Below, piece by piece: positions 37,829 to 48,400 of a stretch of 52,703 bases of DNA. The stretch comes from Desulfobacteraceae bacterium (GTDB taxonomy: Bacteria; Desulfobacterota; DSM-4660; Desulfatiglandales; Desulfatiglandaceae), in NCBI GenBank assembly GCA_016844935.1, contig JAERTK010000291.1:1-52703 (forward strand), in the 5' to 3' direction. Under the pieces are notes generated by a model, which had not been told where the DNA came from, did no database searches, and saw nothing but the letters and a program-made list of their open reading frames with translations. Position numbers and translations under genes: made by a program. The number at the start of each line of letters is the position of its first letter. Positions within the stretch are counted from its first letter, which is position 1.

Positions 37829-39621
37829 AATATCCGTACGGTATTTCTGATTTTAAAAAGATTATTACCAGAAATTTTTTTTATTGTGACAGAACAGATA
37901 AGATACCTCTGCTTGAAAAATCGGATTCTCTACTTTTTATTCGCCCCAGACGTTTCGGTAAGAGCCTTGTACTGTCCATGCTGGAAAATTATTATGATGT
38001 GGCAAAAAAGGCCGAATTTGAAGAGCTCTTTGGTGGATTGAAAATCGGGAGAAATCCCACTGAATCGCGTAATTCATATTTTATCTTGCGGCTTGATTTT
38101 TCCTGTGTTGACCCGACCGGAAGCGCTGAAGATGTGAAAAGGGCTTTGTTCGACCATATTAATGCAGGTATAGAGGGATTTTACGATTTTTATAGCTATA
38201 AAGGGTATGAACTGCCAAAGATAAAAATTAGTTACAGCAATGCATTATATTCAATCAATTCTCTTGTAAGCGCGGTTCGTATGACCCCCTATCCGGTTTA
38301 TCTTCTGATAGATGAATATGATAATTTCGCAAATACGGTAATGATGGGGGTGCAGAGTGCCGAAAAGAGATATGAGGCTCTCGTGCATGATGAAGGCCCC
38401 TTGAGAACTTTTTTTAAATCCGTAAAAGCCTCAACTTCAAGTTCCGTGTTTGATCGAGTGTTTATAACAGGGGTTTCACCTGTGGTTATGAGCGATATTA
38501 CAAGCGGATATAATATTGCAAAAAATATCTACTTTGAACCTGAATTTAATGATCTGTGCGGGTTTAAACAGAATGAAATTGAGGGTGTACTCAAGAAGAT
38601 TGTTGATGAATGCGGTTTTGAAAAAGAAAAAATTCAGGAAGCCGTAAATTTGATGCAAACATATTATAATGGTTATATTTTTTCTCATGCGGCAGATGAA
38701 CATCTTTATAATCCCACCCTTTGCTTATATTTTTTTGAACAGTTTGAAAAAACATGCGGGTATCCGAGAAAAATGCTTGATTCAAACCTTGCAGTTGATG
38801 AATCAAAACTGGAGTATATCGCTCAGATTCCCCGTGGAAGAGATCTTTTGATAAATTTGGTGCAAAAAGATAAAGATGTTGTCATGTCAGACATTGAAGA
38901 TCGTTTTGGCATTAAAGATATGCTGACGGATAAGTCCAAAGACAATACATTTCTGATCTCTTTCCTCTACTATTTTGGAGTACTTACCATTGCGGGTGAT
39001 ACGGAAGACTTACAAGTAATTTTAAAGGTTCCAAATCTTGTTATGCAAAGCCTTTATGTGGAGCGGGTTCAAAAGATGCTTTTGCCTGAACCAGATGACA
39101 GGGATGATGGAAAGCTTGCCGCGGAAAAGGTTTATCAAAAAGGGGATATTGCACCGTTATGCAGGTTTATGGAAGAGAGATATTTTAAGGTGTTTCATAA
39201 CCGGGATTATAGATGGGCAAATGAATTGACGGTTAAAACTGCTTTCCTGACGCTTCTTTACAATGATATTATCTATATCATGGATTCTGAAAAAGAGGTT
39301 GAGCGCCGGTATGCGGATCTGACCATGATCATAAGACCGGACAAGAGGTATGGTAAGGTATTTGATGTTTTGATTGAGTTCAAATTTGTAAAGCTGAAAG
39401 ATGCTAAATTAAGCGCTGAACAGGCAAGGGATTTGTCTGAAGATGAACTGTGTTTGATACCCGAGATTGTAAAGCAGATGGAAGATGGCAAAAGCCAGGT
39501 GAAAGATTATGGGGAAAAACTTGAACAAAGACATGGGAACTTACGTCTGAAAAAATTTGTAGTGGTGGCATTAGGGTTTGAGAGGATATGTTTTAGTTCT
39601 GTAACAGATGGGGGTGATTGA
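37825..39621 (+). CDS. AAA-ATPase-like protein with C-terminal PD-(D/E)XK nuclease domain
   Basis: 598 aa. The YPYGISDFKKI opening and FIRPRRFGKSL (Walker A-like, 40-48), with LLIDEYDNF as Walker B (about 160), match the AAA-ATPase_like (pfam09820) family. The C-terminal FDVLIEFKFVKL fits the PD-(D/E)XK_9 core Asp/Glu-x-Lys. These proteins occur in many copies in some genomes and behave as accessory genes of uncertain role. GAAAGGAG precedes ATG 37825. It sits between two copies of a cupin/aminotransferase junction and is foreign to the glycan theme; its last codons overlap the cupin remnant. Confidence 0.85.
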   Translation: MKYPYGISDFKKIITRNFFYCDRTDKIPLLEKSDSLLFIRPRRFGKSLVLSMLENYYDVAKKAEFEELFGGLKIGRNPTESRNSYFILRLDFSCVDPTGSAEDVKRALFDHINAGIEGFYDFYSYKGYELPKIKISYSNALYSINSLVSAVRMTPYPVYLLIDEYDNFANTVMMGVQSAEKRYEALVHDEGPLRTFFKSVKASTSSSVFDRVFITGVSPVVMSDITSGYNIAKNIYFEPEFNDLCGFKQNEIEGVLKKIVDECGFEKEKIQEAVNLMQTYYNGYIFSHAADEHLYNPTLCLYFFEQFEKTCGYPRKMLDSNLAVDESKLEYIAQIPRGRDLLINLVQKDKDVVMSDIEDRFGIKDMLTDKSKDNTFLISFLYYFGVLTIAGDTEDLQVILKVPNLVMQSLYVERVQKMLLPEPDDRDDGKLAAEKVYQKGDIAPLCRFMEERYFKVFHNRDYRWANELTVKTAFLTLLYNDIIYIMDSEKEVERRYADLTMIIRPDKRYGKVFDVLIEFKFVKLKDAKLSAEQARDLSEDELCLIPEIVKQMEDGKSQVKDYGEKLEQRHGNLRLKKFVVVALGFERICFSSVTDGGD

Positions 39622-39700
39622 CTTTTTTACGGCGCCTAAAGTGATAGATGTCAAACAGGGGCCATATGCGGGCCAAGATGATAAGGAGATTTTTAGATGA
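39614..39700 (+). pseudogene. Cupin remnant with large internal deletion
   Basis: Reads IDFFTAPK followed directly by VIDVKQGPYAGQDDKEIFR and a stop. The first part matches IDFFTPPN near the N-terminus, and the second the last ~20 residues, of the intact cupin at 37215, so about 80 codons are missing. DNA differs from the intact copy at scattered bases, so the duplication is not recent. Confidence 0.75.
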
Positions 39701-40803
39701 TTCCTGTCTGTGAGCCTTCAATATCAAAAAGAGAAGAAGAGCTGGTAATAGATTGTTTGCGTACCGGGTGGATATCTTCCGCAGGGAAATATATAGATCT
39801 TTTTGAAGAAAGCTGGGCTGCGTATTGCGGCATGGGGCATGGAATTGCAGTGAGCAGCGGCACAGCGGCTTTACAAATTTCGGTGAGGTTACTGGACTTG
39901 AAACCCGGAGATGAGGTGATTATGCCTTCCTTTACTATTATCTCATGCGCTCAGGCTGTCACTGAATGCGGAGGTGTCCCGGTGCTGGTTGACAGCGATC
40001 CTGTGAACTGGCAGATGGACGTGTCTCAGATCCGACAAAAGATATCGCCCAAAACGCGTGCCATCATGGTGGTCCATATCTACGGCCATCCTGCGGACAT
40101 GAGTCCCATAATGGATCTTGCTGAAGAGTTCGGGTTGAAGGTTATTGAAGATGCGGCAGAGGCCCACGGGGCGGAATACAAGGGGCGGAAATGTGGTGGC
40201 ATGGGAGATATTAGTGTTTTCAGCTTTTATGCCAATAAGTTGATTACAACCGGTGAGGGCGGAATGGTTTTGACCCGGAGTGATGAACTTGGAGAAAAGG
40301 CACGGGATTTGCGGAATCTCTGTTTTCAAAAGTCCCGTCGCTTTTACCATGAAGACTTGGGATACAATTTCAGGATGACCAATATTCAGGCGGCTTTGGG
40401 AGTAGCGCAATTTGAACGGATTGATCAGATCGTTGAACGTAAGCGCTCTATTGCCAAGGCATATTGGGACCGTTTGAAAGATGCAACCGGAATCGTGTTG
40501 CCGGTTGAAGAACCCTGGGGCAGAAGTGTATATTGGGTTTACGGCATAGTGTTGGAAACAGTGACTCGAATGAATAACGAGCAATTTTCACAACGCTTAT
40601 TTGTGCAAGGTGTAGATACTCGACCGTTTTTCTTAGGGATGCACGAACAACCTGTTTTTCATAAGATGGGGTTGTTTGTGAATGAAAAATATCCCGTTGC
40701 AGAGCGTCTTGCCCGCCAGGGCTTGTATCTCCCGACAGGGTTGACGATAAAGGAGAATGAGATTGATCAGGTTTGCAATGCAGTTCGTAGAGGTCTGATG
40801 TGA
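39697..40803 (+). CDS. DegT/DnrJ/EryC1/StrS sugar aminotransferase (perosamine synthetase-like)
   Basis: 368-aa PLP aminotransferase acting on nucleotide-linked keto sugars. Seen: SSGTAALQISVRLL (PLP phosphate binding), MPSFTIISCAQAV, IEDAAEAHGA (PLP ring Asp) and Schiff-base K181 in FYANKLITTGEGG. The overall sequence is closer to GDP-perosamine synthetase-type enzymes than to the PseC at 2866. ATG 39697 overlaps the cupin-remnant stop, and the end overlaps the next gene by 4 nt (GTGA). Its keto-sugar donor enzyme (for example a GDP-mannose dehydratase) is not in this window. Confidence 0.88.
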   Translation: MIPVCEPSISKREEELVIDCLRTGWISSAGKYIDLFEESWAAYCGMGHGIAVSSGTAALQISVRLLDLKPGDEVIMPSFTIISCAQAVTECGGVPVLVDSDPVNWQMDVSQIRQKISPKTRAIMVVHIYGHPADMSPIMDLAEEFGLKVIEDAAEAHGAEYKGRKCGGMGDISVFSFYANKLITTGEGGMVLTRSDELGEKARDLRNLCFQKSRRFYHEDLGYNFRMTNIQAALGVAQFERIDQIVERKRSIAKAYWDRLKDATGIVLPVEEPWGRSVYWVYGIVLETVTRMNNEQFSQRLFVQGVDTRPFFLGMHEQPVFHKMGLFVNEKYPVAERLARQGLYLPTGLTIKENEIDQVCNAVRRGLM

Positions 40804-41606
40804 GGATAAGGAAAAAATTGGTGGTTGACGAGGGTAAAACGGAAGTTTTTCAGGCGTATGCGAATGTGTATGATTCGCTATACTCCGACAAAGGCTATGA
40901 ATCCGAGTGCGATTTTTTGGAAAACGTATTCCGACGTTTCGGTTTGGAAGATGCAGAGAGTATCTTAGATCTGGGTTGCGGCACCGGAGGGCATGCAATC
41001 CCACTGGCTCGAAGAGGATACAAAATATTCGGGGTTGACCGTTCAGCCCGGATGCTATCTATTGCACGTGAAAAAGCAAGAGAAGCCAAACTGACTGACA
41101 AAGTACAGTTTGAAGTAGCCAATGTTCAGAATTTCAGTTTGAATAAGACGTTTGACATTGTGATAAGTATGTTTGCTGTATTGAGTTATCAGATATTTAA
41201 CGAGGAACTGTTTTCCACGATAAGTGCAGCTCGCAGGCATATTAAACCCGGCGGTTTGTTTATTGCCGACTTCTGGTATGGTCCTGCGGTTTTATGCCAA
41301 CGACCCGAGGAAAGGGTAAAGAGCGTTCGGAACGGGAACGACCGTATCATTCGTATTGTTAAACCCGACATGGATACTCAAAGGAACGTCGTAACGGTCA
41401 ATTACGACATTATTCGCCTGAGTGGTGAACGAGTGGTTGAAGAGATAGAGGAAAAGCATTCAATGCGTTTTATTTTTAAACCGGAAATTGAATTTTATTT
41501 AGCAAACGCGGGTTTCAGCCCGGTGCATTTCTGCCCTTTCGCAGATCTTGAAAACGAGGCAAGTGAAACGACTTGGAATGTTGTGGCAATTTCACGTGCA
41601 ACTTAG
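40800..41606 (+). CDS. Class I SAM methyltransferase
   Basis: 268 aa. Motif I ILDLGCGTGGHAIPLARRG, FGVDRSARML, IVISMFAVLSY and RHIKPGGLFIADFW are textbook Methyltransf_25-type. It follows the aminotransferase with a 4-nt GTGA overlap, so the two are coupled; GTG 40821 is an alternative start. N-methylation of the amino sugar made by the preceding enzyme is plausible (inference; N,N-dimethyl-amino sugars are made this way by related TylM1/DesVI-type enzymes). Confidence 0.83.
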   Translation: MRIRKKLVVDEGKTEVFQAYANVYDSLYSDKGYESECDFLENVFRRFGLEDAESILDLGCGTGGHAIPLARRGYKIFGVDRSARMLSIAREKAREAKLTDKVQFEVANVQNFSLNKTFDIVISMFAVLSYQIFNEELFSTISAARRHIKPGGLFIADFWYGPAVLCQRPEERVKSVRNGNDRIIRIVKPDMDTQRNVVTVNYDIIRLSGERVVEEIEEKHSMRFIFKPEIEFYLANAGFSPVHFCPFADLENEASETTWNVVAISRAT

Positions 41607-41615
41607 GAAAATAAA

Positions 41616-43913
41616 ATGAAAATTGGAATTTTTGTTTCCGTTTCACAAAATAGCGGAGGAATATACCAGTATACCGCTTCCATGCTAAAGGCTCTCCATG
41701 ATTGGGATACGGACCATGAATTTGTTATTGTCAGGTTTCAGGATAACCTGCTGCCTTTAGACGATTTTTCAGGGTCTCGGTGGAGCATCCTCACATTAGA
41801 TCCCCAAATGGCAAAGGGGAAGAATATTTCAGAGCATCTTTCCGGAGACGGTTTGGATCTGATATGCTCAAATATATATCCAGAAATGGAAAAGGTGTTC
41901 AAGGACCATCGGATCGAATTGGTCATATCTCCCAGACCGGTCAATTTTTTCTTTGAGTGGGGCGTACCGTATATCATGGCAATACATGATCTGCAACACC
42001 GTCTCCAACCTCATTTCCCCGAAGTATCAGCGGGGAACATTTGGAAATCAAGAGAATATCTTTTTCGCAACGGTATCAGATATGCCGAAAATATACTGGT
42101 CGATTCTGAAGTCGGAAAGGAAGATGTATTAAATCTCTATGGCGATTATATCTCCCCGGATCAAGTTCGTTCTCTGCCTTTCCTGCCCTTTTACAGGCCG
42201 GATGGAAAAGAAATAACGGAAGTCGGAAGGAGGCAGGTTCATGCAAAATATGGTTTACCGGATAATTTCCTGTTCTATCCTGCCCAATTCTGGCTTCACA
42301 AAAATCATTCGCGGTTGATTCATGCGGTACACATCTTACGGTCTGTTCATAAGATTGATGCTCCACTTGTCCTTGCTGGCTCAAATTCCGGTGGTCTTGA
42401 AGGTCGGGATGTTGTTTTCAATAACGCCATGCTGCTGGCAGAGCAATTGGGAGTAAAAGACCTGGTCCGTTATATCGGATATGTTCCGGATAACGATATG
42501 CCGTTCTTGTACTCGATGGCAAAGGCGCTTACCATGCCCACCTTTTTTGGGCCGACGAATATCCCTTTTTTAGAGGCGTGGGCATTTGGTTGTCCGGTGC
42601 TTGCTTCAAACATCCGTGGTATTCGTGATCAAGTGGAAACCGCGGGCATCCTGGTTGATCCGGAAAACGCGTATGAGATGGCCGAGGGTATTTTGAAGTT
42701 ATGGACCGATAAGGATCTGGTGCGTGCTTTCGTAGCCGCTGGTTATGAGAAGATCAACTCTTATACATCAGATGATTTTGCCCAGCGACTTTACAAAATT
42801 ATAGAAGATGTTCAGGTGCGAGTCCAAACCGGGAGGCCGGTAGATCATGGTAAAATAGCCAATGATGCTGATAAAACACCAGATCTGAATCAGCAGGGAG
42901 AAGGTCTTTTTGAAAAAGGCGATCTTGAAGGCGCATTGAGGTGCTTTTCAAATGCATTGGAAATGGAGCCAGAGAGTGCCATTGTTCATAACAATATTGG
43001 AGTTCTCTACTATACCCAGGGCGATAAAGAAAAAGCGTTACATCATTACGAAAAAGCGTCTCAAATTGAACCGAAAAACAGCAACTTCAGAAAAAACCTG
43101 GCCGACTTTTATTATGTTGAACTTGGCCGCACCAAAGAGGCGCTGGAGATATACTTGCAAATACTGACTGATGACCCAACAGACATCGAGACTCTCCTTG
43201 TTCTGGGCCATATCTGTGTGTCCTTGGGGAAAGTGGATGATGCCAGGGTTTTTTATAATAGAGCACTGGAGATTGAACCTTGGAATTTGGATGCGAGGGA
43301 AAGGCGTGACGAACTGGGGGAAAGACAGAAGACAGGGGATAGAGGACGGACAACAGAGGTCAAAACGCAGTGGGCAGGATTGCAGGGTATAAAAGAAATT
43401 GGGTCTCCCGAGGAATTGTATCAAACGGCACAGGGATTTATGGCAAGTGAGAGAGTAAAGGAGGCGATTGGAGCATTGAGAGTGTTTTTGGCGGTATATC
43501 CTGGTTATGCCCTGGCGCATAATGATCTGGGGGTTCTGTACTATAATGAGGGAAACAAAGAGAAAGCGCTCAAACACTATGAGCAGGCTTCACAATTTGA
43601 ACCCAATAACTTAATTTTTCAGAAAAACCTCGCTGATTTTTATTATTTTGAGCTGGATCGGATAGAGGAAGCTTTAAGAATATACAATAAAATTTTGAAT
43701 GAAAACCCTGAAGATTTGGAAACCTTGCTTGTAATGGGGCATATTTGCATTAAGCTCAGCAAAATTGATGACGCAATAGATTTCTGCAACAGAGTATTGG
43801 AAATTGATTCGGATAATGCAAATGCGATTGAAGTTCTTAGTCAGGTGCGGAAAACGCAACAGCTCGGTTCCAGACAGGATGAAAAGGATCGACATGATAG
43901 AAAACCATCTTGA
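41616..43913 (+). CDS. GT4 glycosyltransferase with two C-terminal TPR modules
   Basis: 765 aa. Residues ~1-400 are a GT-B glycosyltransferase: NSGGIYQYTASML N-terminal loop, FLFYPAQFWLHKNHSRLI and FGPTNIPFLEAWAFGCPVLASN, the family-4 donor motif with its Glu. Residues ~424-565 and ~597-741 are two copies of a ~140-residue TPR module, sharing GVLYY, EKAL-HYE, KNLADFYY and ETLLV-GHIC. A purine-rich linker (43318-43365) separates them. A third copy opens the giant protein at 45417. TAGGAAA precedes ATG 41616. It adds a sugar to the surface glycan; TPRs may dock partners. Confidence 0.87.
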   Translation: MKIGIFVSVSQNSGGIYQYTASMLKALHDWDTDHEFVIVRFQDNLLPLDDFSGSRWSILTLDPQMAKGKNISEHLSGDGLDLICSNIYPEMEKVFKDHRIELVISPRPVNFFFEWGVPYIMAIHDLQHRLQPHFPEVSAGNIWKSREYLFRNGIRYAENILVDSEVGKEDVLNLYGDYISPDQVRSLPFLPFYRPDGKEITEVGRRQVHAKYGLPDNFLFYPAQFWLHKNHSRLIHAVHILRSVHKIDAPLVLAGSNSGGLEGRDVVFNNAMLLAEQLGVKDLVRYIGYVPDNDMPFLYSMAKALTMPTFFGPTNIPFLEAWAFGCPVLASNIRGIRDQVETAGILVDPENAYEMAEGILKLWTDKDLVRAFVAAGYEKINSYTSDDFAQRLYKIIEDVQVRVQTGRPVDHGKIANDADKTPDLNQQGEGLFEKGDLEGALRCFSNALEMEPESAIVHNNIGVLYYTQGDKEKALHHYEKASQIEPKNSNFRKNLADFYYVELGRTKEALEIYLQILTDDPTDIETLLVLGHICVSLGKVDDARVFYNRALEIEPWNLDARERRDELGERQKTGDRGRTTEVKTQWAGLQGIKEIGSPEELYQTAQGFMASERVKEAIGALRVFLAVYPGYALAHNDLGVLYYNEGNKEKALKHYEQASQFEPNNLIFQKNLADFYYFELDRIEEALRIYNKILNENPEDLETLLVMGHICIKLSKIDDAIDFCNRVLEIDSDNANAIEVLSQVRKTQQLGSRQDEKDRHDRKPS
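42885..43305 (+). repeat. TPR module, copy A
   Basis: About 140 codons coding the first TPR module of the GT4 protein; similar to copies B (43404-43838) and C (45465-45906), diverged in DNA but collinear in protein. Confidence 0.75.
43404..43838 (+). repeat. TPR module, copy B
   Basis: Second module of the GT4 protein. With copy C it shares SPxxLY, KEAIGAL and YALAHNDLGVLYY, so B and C are the closest pair. Confidence 0.78.
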
Positions 43914-44024
43914 AACATAAACCTTCAACCTTGAATCAGAGTGGTTGCAGATGTGGTTCCATCATTTTCCTTGTAATCAATAAAATAAATATATATATTT
44001 TCCTTTAATAGAGGAAAATACCCA

Positions 44025-45299
44025 ATGAAGAAGATACTCAAACGAATCATCAAGGATTTTCACAATCGTCCGCTTCCTGACTTTAAGACCAGGCAGGCCG
44101 ATATTCCGTTGAACCTGGGCAAGATAATTACCGTTGTAGGCCCCAGGAGAGCAGGAAAGACTTATTATCTCTTCCAGCTCATTACGGAATTAAAGAGGCA
44201 GGGCGTAGCGCGTAATCGAATTCTATATCTAAATTTTGAAGATGAGCGTCTGGAACTGGAAGGTCGTTATGATCTCATTATTGAGGCTTATCTTGAACTT
44301 TATCCTGAGTTGGATCTTTCGCTGTCGTATTTTTTCTTTGATGAAATACAGGAGTTGGATTTGTGGGAGAAGTTTGTTCGCCGCATGTTCGACACTGTGA
44401 CCAAAAGGATTTTTTTGACCGGGTCCAATGCAAAACTTCTTTCCAGAGAGATAGCCACATCCCTGCGCGGCCGCAGTCTTTCTTTTGAAATTATGCCGCT
44501 TTCTTTCAAAGAGTTTTTGAGTTTCAAAGGAATTGACGCACAAGACATTTATTCCACAAAAAACATTTCACTTATTCAAAATGCCTTAGAAGAATACCTT
44601 TTATGGGGTGGCTACCCAGAAATAGTAGGGGTTGAAGAGCGCTTTAAACCGCAAGTCTTGCAGGAATACTTCAATGTAATGCTTTATCGGGATCTGCTTG
44701 AAAGGTACGCGATCAAAGATGTTTCGACATTAAAGTACTTAATGAAGCGTTTGATTGCCTCGTTTACCAAAGAATTTTCCGTAAACAAACTATACAACGA
44801 TCTCAGATCGAGAGGCATTTCAATCAGTAAGGATCGTATCTACAGAATAGTTGACCAAATTTTTTCGATCTATATGCTGGCATACGTGGAAAAGCACGAC
44901 CCCTCAGTGACCAGAAGAGAGATGAGCAACAGGAAAATTTACCTCTTTGACAACGGCTTTGCGGCAGTTACCCAATATTTCTTTTTTGAGGACCGTGGTA
45001 AACTTCTGGAAAACCTGGTGTTTGTCCATCTCAGGGCGCAAACAGATGAGATATACTTTTTAAAAAACGGGTGGGAGTGTGATTTTGTGGCGTTCACAAG
45101 GGTAAAACAACCATTGATTATTCAAGTAACCGAACATCTAAATATAGACAACCTGAACCGGGAAATCAAGGGCTTGGAGATGGCGAAAAAGCGATTCCCA
45201 AATTCTAAAGGCCTGCTGTTGACAGGGGAGGTTGAACAAGCCATTGACTTACCGGACTGGTGTGATGTCATGCCGATTTCTACCTGGCTTTTGAAGTAA
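44025..45299 (+). CDS. AAA ATPase with DUF4143-type C-terminus
   Basis: 424 aa. Walker A GPRRAGKT at 39-46, Walker B YFFFDEIQEL near 105, and the sensor-like FLTGSNAKLLS followed by LRGRSLSFEIMPLSFKEF are the AAA_14/DUF4143 signature. The last third (LENLVFVHLRAQ, WECDFVAF) is the DUF4143 nuclease-like part. The family is widespread as an accessory or selfish-like gene with no settled role. It lies alone between two glycosyltransferases, with 111- and 117-nt gaps, and is functionally out of place. AGAGGA precedes ATG 44025. Confidence 0.85.
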   Translation: MKKILKRIIKDFHNRPLPDFKTRQADIPLNLGKIITVVGPRRAGKTYYLFQLITELKRQGVARNRILYLNFEDERLELEGRYDLIIEAYLELYPELDLSLSYFFFDEIQELDLWEKFVRRMFDTVTKRIFLTGSNAKLLSREIATSLRGRSLSFEIMPLSFKEFLSFKGIDAQDIYSTKNISLIQNALEEYLLWGGYPEIVGVEERFKPQVLQEYFNVMLYRDLLERYAIKDVSTLKYLMKRLIASFTKEFSVNKLYNDLRSRGISISKDRIYRIVDQIFSIYMLAYVEKHDPSVTRREMSNRKIYLFDNGFAAVTQYFFFEDRGKLLENLVFVHLRAQTDEIYFLKNGWECDFVAFTRVKQPLIIQVTEHLNIDNLNREIKGLEMAKKRFPNSKGLLLTGEVEQAIDLPDWCDVMPISTWLLK

Positions 45300-45416
45300 G
45301 TAGTCAGGTCTATAGTTCAGGGTTCAGGTTGAAAAAACGGTGAGAATTTAAGGAGATGCCCCAAACCTGTTTTCTTGCCAGGCTTATTTTTTTGAAAAGG
45401 GAAAAAGGGTCTGCTA

Positions 45417-48400
45417 ATGGAATTTTATGATAGTGAGCATAATATTCAGGTGTCGTCTCTGAAGTCCCCTGATGTTTTGTACGAAGAAATTAAAGAACTG
45501 GTCAGCAGCAGTAGCAGCTTAAAAGAGGCGATTGGGGCGCTGGAGATGTTTCTGGCAATGTGGCCGAATTATGCACTTGCTCACAATGACCTTGGTGTTT
45601 TGTATTACAAGGATGGCAACAAAGAGAAATCATTGCAGTGCTATGAAAAAGCAGCGGATCTTCAGCCGGGAAATATAACATTCCAAAAGAACCTGGCGGA
45701 TTTTTATTATGTTGAACTGAACCAGGTGGAAGCGGCAATGGCACTCTACGTTAAAGTTTTGAGTATCAACCCTGAAGACATTGAAACCCTTCTTACCCTG
45801 GGGCATATATGCGTTGCCGTGGAACAATTTGATGACGCTAAGGGTTTTTATGACCGGGTTTTAAACATTGCACCCGGGCATGAAGGGGCGCGAAAAGCCA
45901 TAGATAAGATTAGCAGAAGCGATAGGAATGAACGGAATTTTGTGTACAAGGGCGAGCCTTTTAGGCAACTGCCTATGGGAAAAACTGAGGAAATTCTGGA
46001 TGTTGCAATTACGCCAATTCTGGGCTCAGTTCGTTCTGCCTGGCAGGATTTGAAAGCCTATGAAATCAAGGACGTTGGAGAAGGCCATCAAGCAATATTA
46101 GACATTTTTTCCATTATAATGAAGCGAAAACTCAATATAGATATATGCTCGGTTCCTGATCAGATTTGGGATCGTTTGCTTGTTATTGATGCCGACTGCT
46201 TACTTATTGACAGGAAAACCGATAGGCACTTTGCTGATTTTCCTCAGAACGAACGTGAAGCGGTACTCCCAAAAAGATTTTCAGGATGGGTGCCGTCACG
46301 TCTAAGGGATATACAGAGGCTGGCAAAGATTCCCCCTGAGAATCTGCCCGCGCCACTCTACGCTTCTTCCGGGATTTTTCGAAAACTTGGAGCCGATACA
46401 AATTCAAGCATTGTGTATATGATGGATGGCGCACGTCGATTAATGGCAGCAGCAACAATGGGCACGCGTTCAGTGAAAGTCAAGTTAATTCTGTTACCTG
46501 AGGAGTATGCAGCATTGATTAAGAAAGATGTCAAGTTGCAAATTCAGGAGAAAATAAAATCTCTACGCTGGTTCCAGGCATATCAGTGCATTGATGTAGT
46601 AGGGATCAGAGGACGGAGATCATTTGCCAGAATGAATTTGATTGATCATTCGAAATTCCGCAACAAAAGTATCTTGGACTTTGGTTGCAACCTTGGACAG
46701 ATGTCTGTTTCCAGCGCTCAGGCTGGCGCATCGCGTGTGCTGGGTATAGATGGAATGGCAGATACCCTGGAAGTTACGAAAGCTATTCAGTCCTTAGTCG
46801 GTTTGCCAAATCTTGATTACGCGCTTATTGATTTCAATTCTCCAAACTTTGATACAGATATTGATGCGCTATTTCCAGGGCAAGCACATTATACTTTTTT
46901 TTTCTCCGTCTATCGTACAAAAGAATTAACACAAAGAGATCGGTTGTTTAATTACGTGCTTGATAAAGCAAAGATCGGCTGCTATTTCGAGGGCCATGCT
47001 GATCCAGTAATTGATACTAACGATTATTATGTAAAGCTTTTTAGTCGTTTTGGCGTGAAGGGCACCCTCTTGGGATTTGGTGAAAAAAACCTTCGTCCTG
47101 TTTATTACATAGATGTTTCAGGGAGAAAAGGTTCCGATGATAAATGGTTGAGCATTAATGGGGACTGTTCGAAACAAAAGGACGTAAAACCCAAGGATAT
47201 GAATAGACCTAATTCCGATAAATACATAATTTCCGCAATTGTTTCCACGTATAACGCGGCACGTTTTATAAGAGGCTGTATTGAGAATCTGGAAGTACAA
47301 ACAATTGCAAAAGAGATGGAAATTGTGATTGTAAACAGCGGTTCAGAAGAAGATGAGGAGACTATAGTAAGGGATCTCCGTAAAAAATATGACAACATTA
47401 AATATATTAAAACTAAAGATAGAGAAACTGTATACCAGGCATGGAACCGTGGCATAAAAGCATCATCAGGAAAATATGTAACCAATGCTAACACTGATGA
47501 CCGACGGTATGTTGATTCCATTGAAAACCTGGTGAACGTCCTTGAAGAAAATCCAGAATTAGTTTTGGCTTACGGCGATTTTGATGTCACAGATACGGAA
47601 AACTGCACTCCCGAGAACGCCAATATTCTAGAGAAGATGGTCTATCCGGCCTACAAACGCGGAACACTTCTGTCAAGCTGTTATCCTGGGCCCATGCCTG
47701 TTTGGCGTAAGGGCATTCATGACGAGTTTGGGTATTTCAACGAGAGTTTCGTTTCCGCCGGCGATCGGGAGTTCTGGTGCCGCATTTCTCAAAAATATCC
47801 CATGCTGCATGTGAAAAAACATATGGGTGTCTATTACCGCAATCCGGAAGGTATCGCCAACAGCAACAAACGAAACGGGATCGTTCAACAGGAGGCAGAG
47901 CGTATCGCTGGGCGTTATGCAAAAAGCTTCCAAGTCCCTTGGGATAAGTTCCAGCGGATTGATTTCCACGTAGAAGAAAATTTCCCTGAAACAAAAAAAG
48001 CTTTGCAGCAGTTGGAGAGAAGTGGTGGAGGGTTCCACATACATGTGCAGATCAGCCGTTGTAAGCTCGAGGAATATCTCTGGCTGCAGCAGAAAAGGGA
48101 CGAGGGGCTGATTCATGAATTGAGCCTGACTCAAGAGGGTCAGCAAAAATTCCCGAGCGTTGCCATCCTGATGTTTACCTATGACCGCCTGGAATATACT
48201 AGGGAGGCGATGCACAACTTGATGCGAAATACCCGCTATCCTTTTGACCTATATATCGTCGATAATCACAGCACCGACGGAACGCGGGAATGGCTCGAAG
48301 CCGTCCGTCTGGAATATCCTGATCGGATCAAGGATATCCGTTACAACTCAACCAATGAAGGCCTGCCCGGGCCAACGAACGATTTCTGGAACCGGGTCGA

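Noticed and set aside
38476..38703. Antisense small frame inside the ATPase gene as a possible antitoxin
   Set aside because: No start signal or toxin-antitoxin motif; the + strand frame is clearly coding.
44025..45299. Defence or toxin-antitoxin role for the DUF4143 ATPase
   Set aside because: No partner gene or defence context is visible; the family has no settled function.
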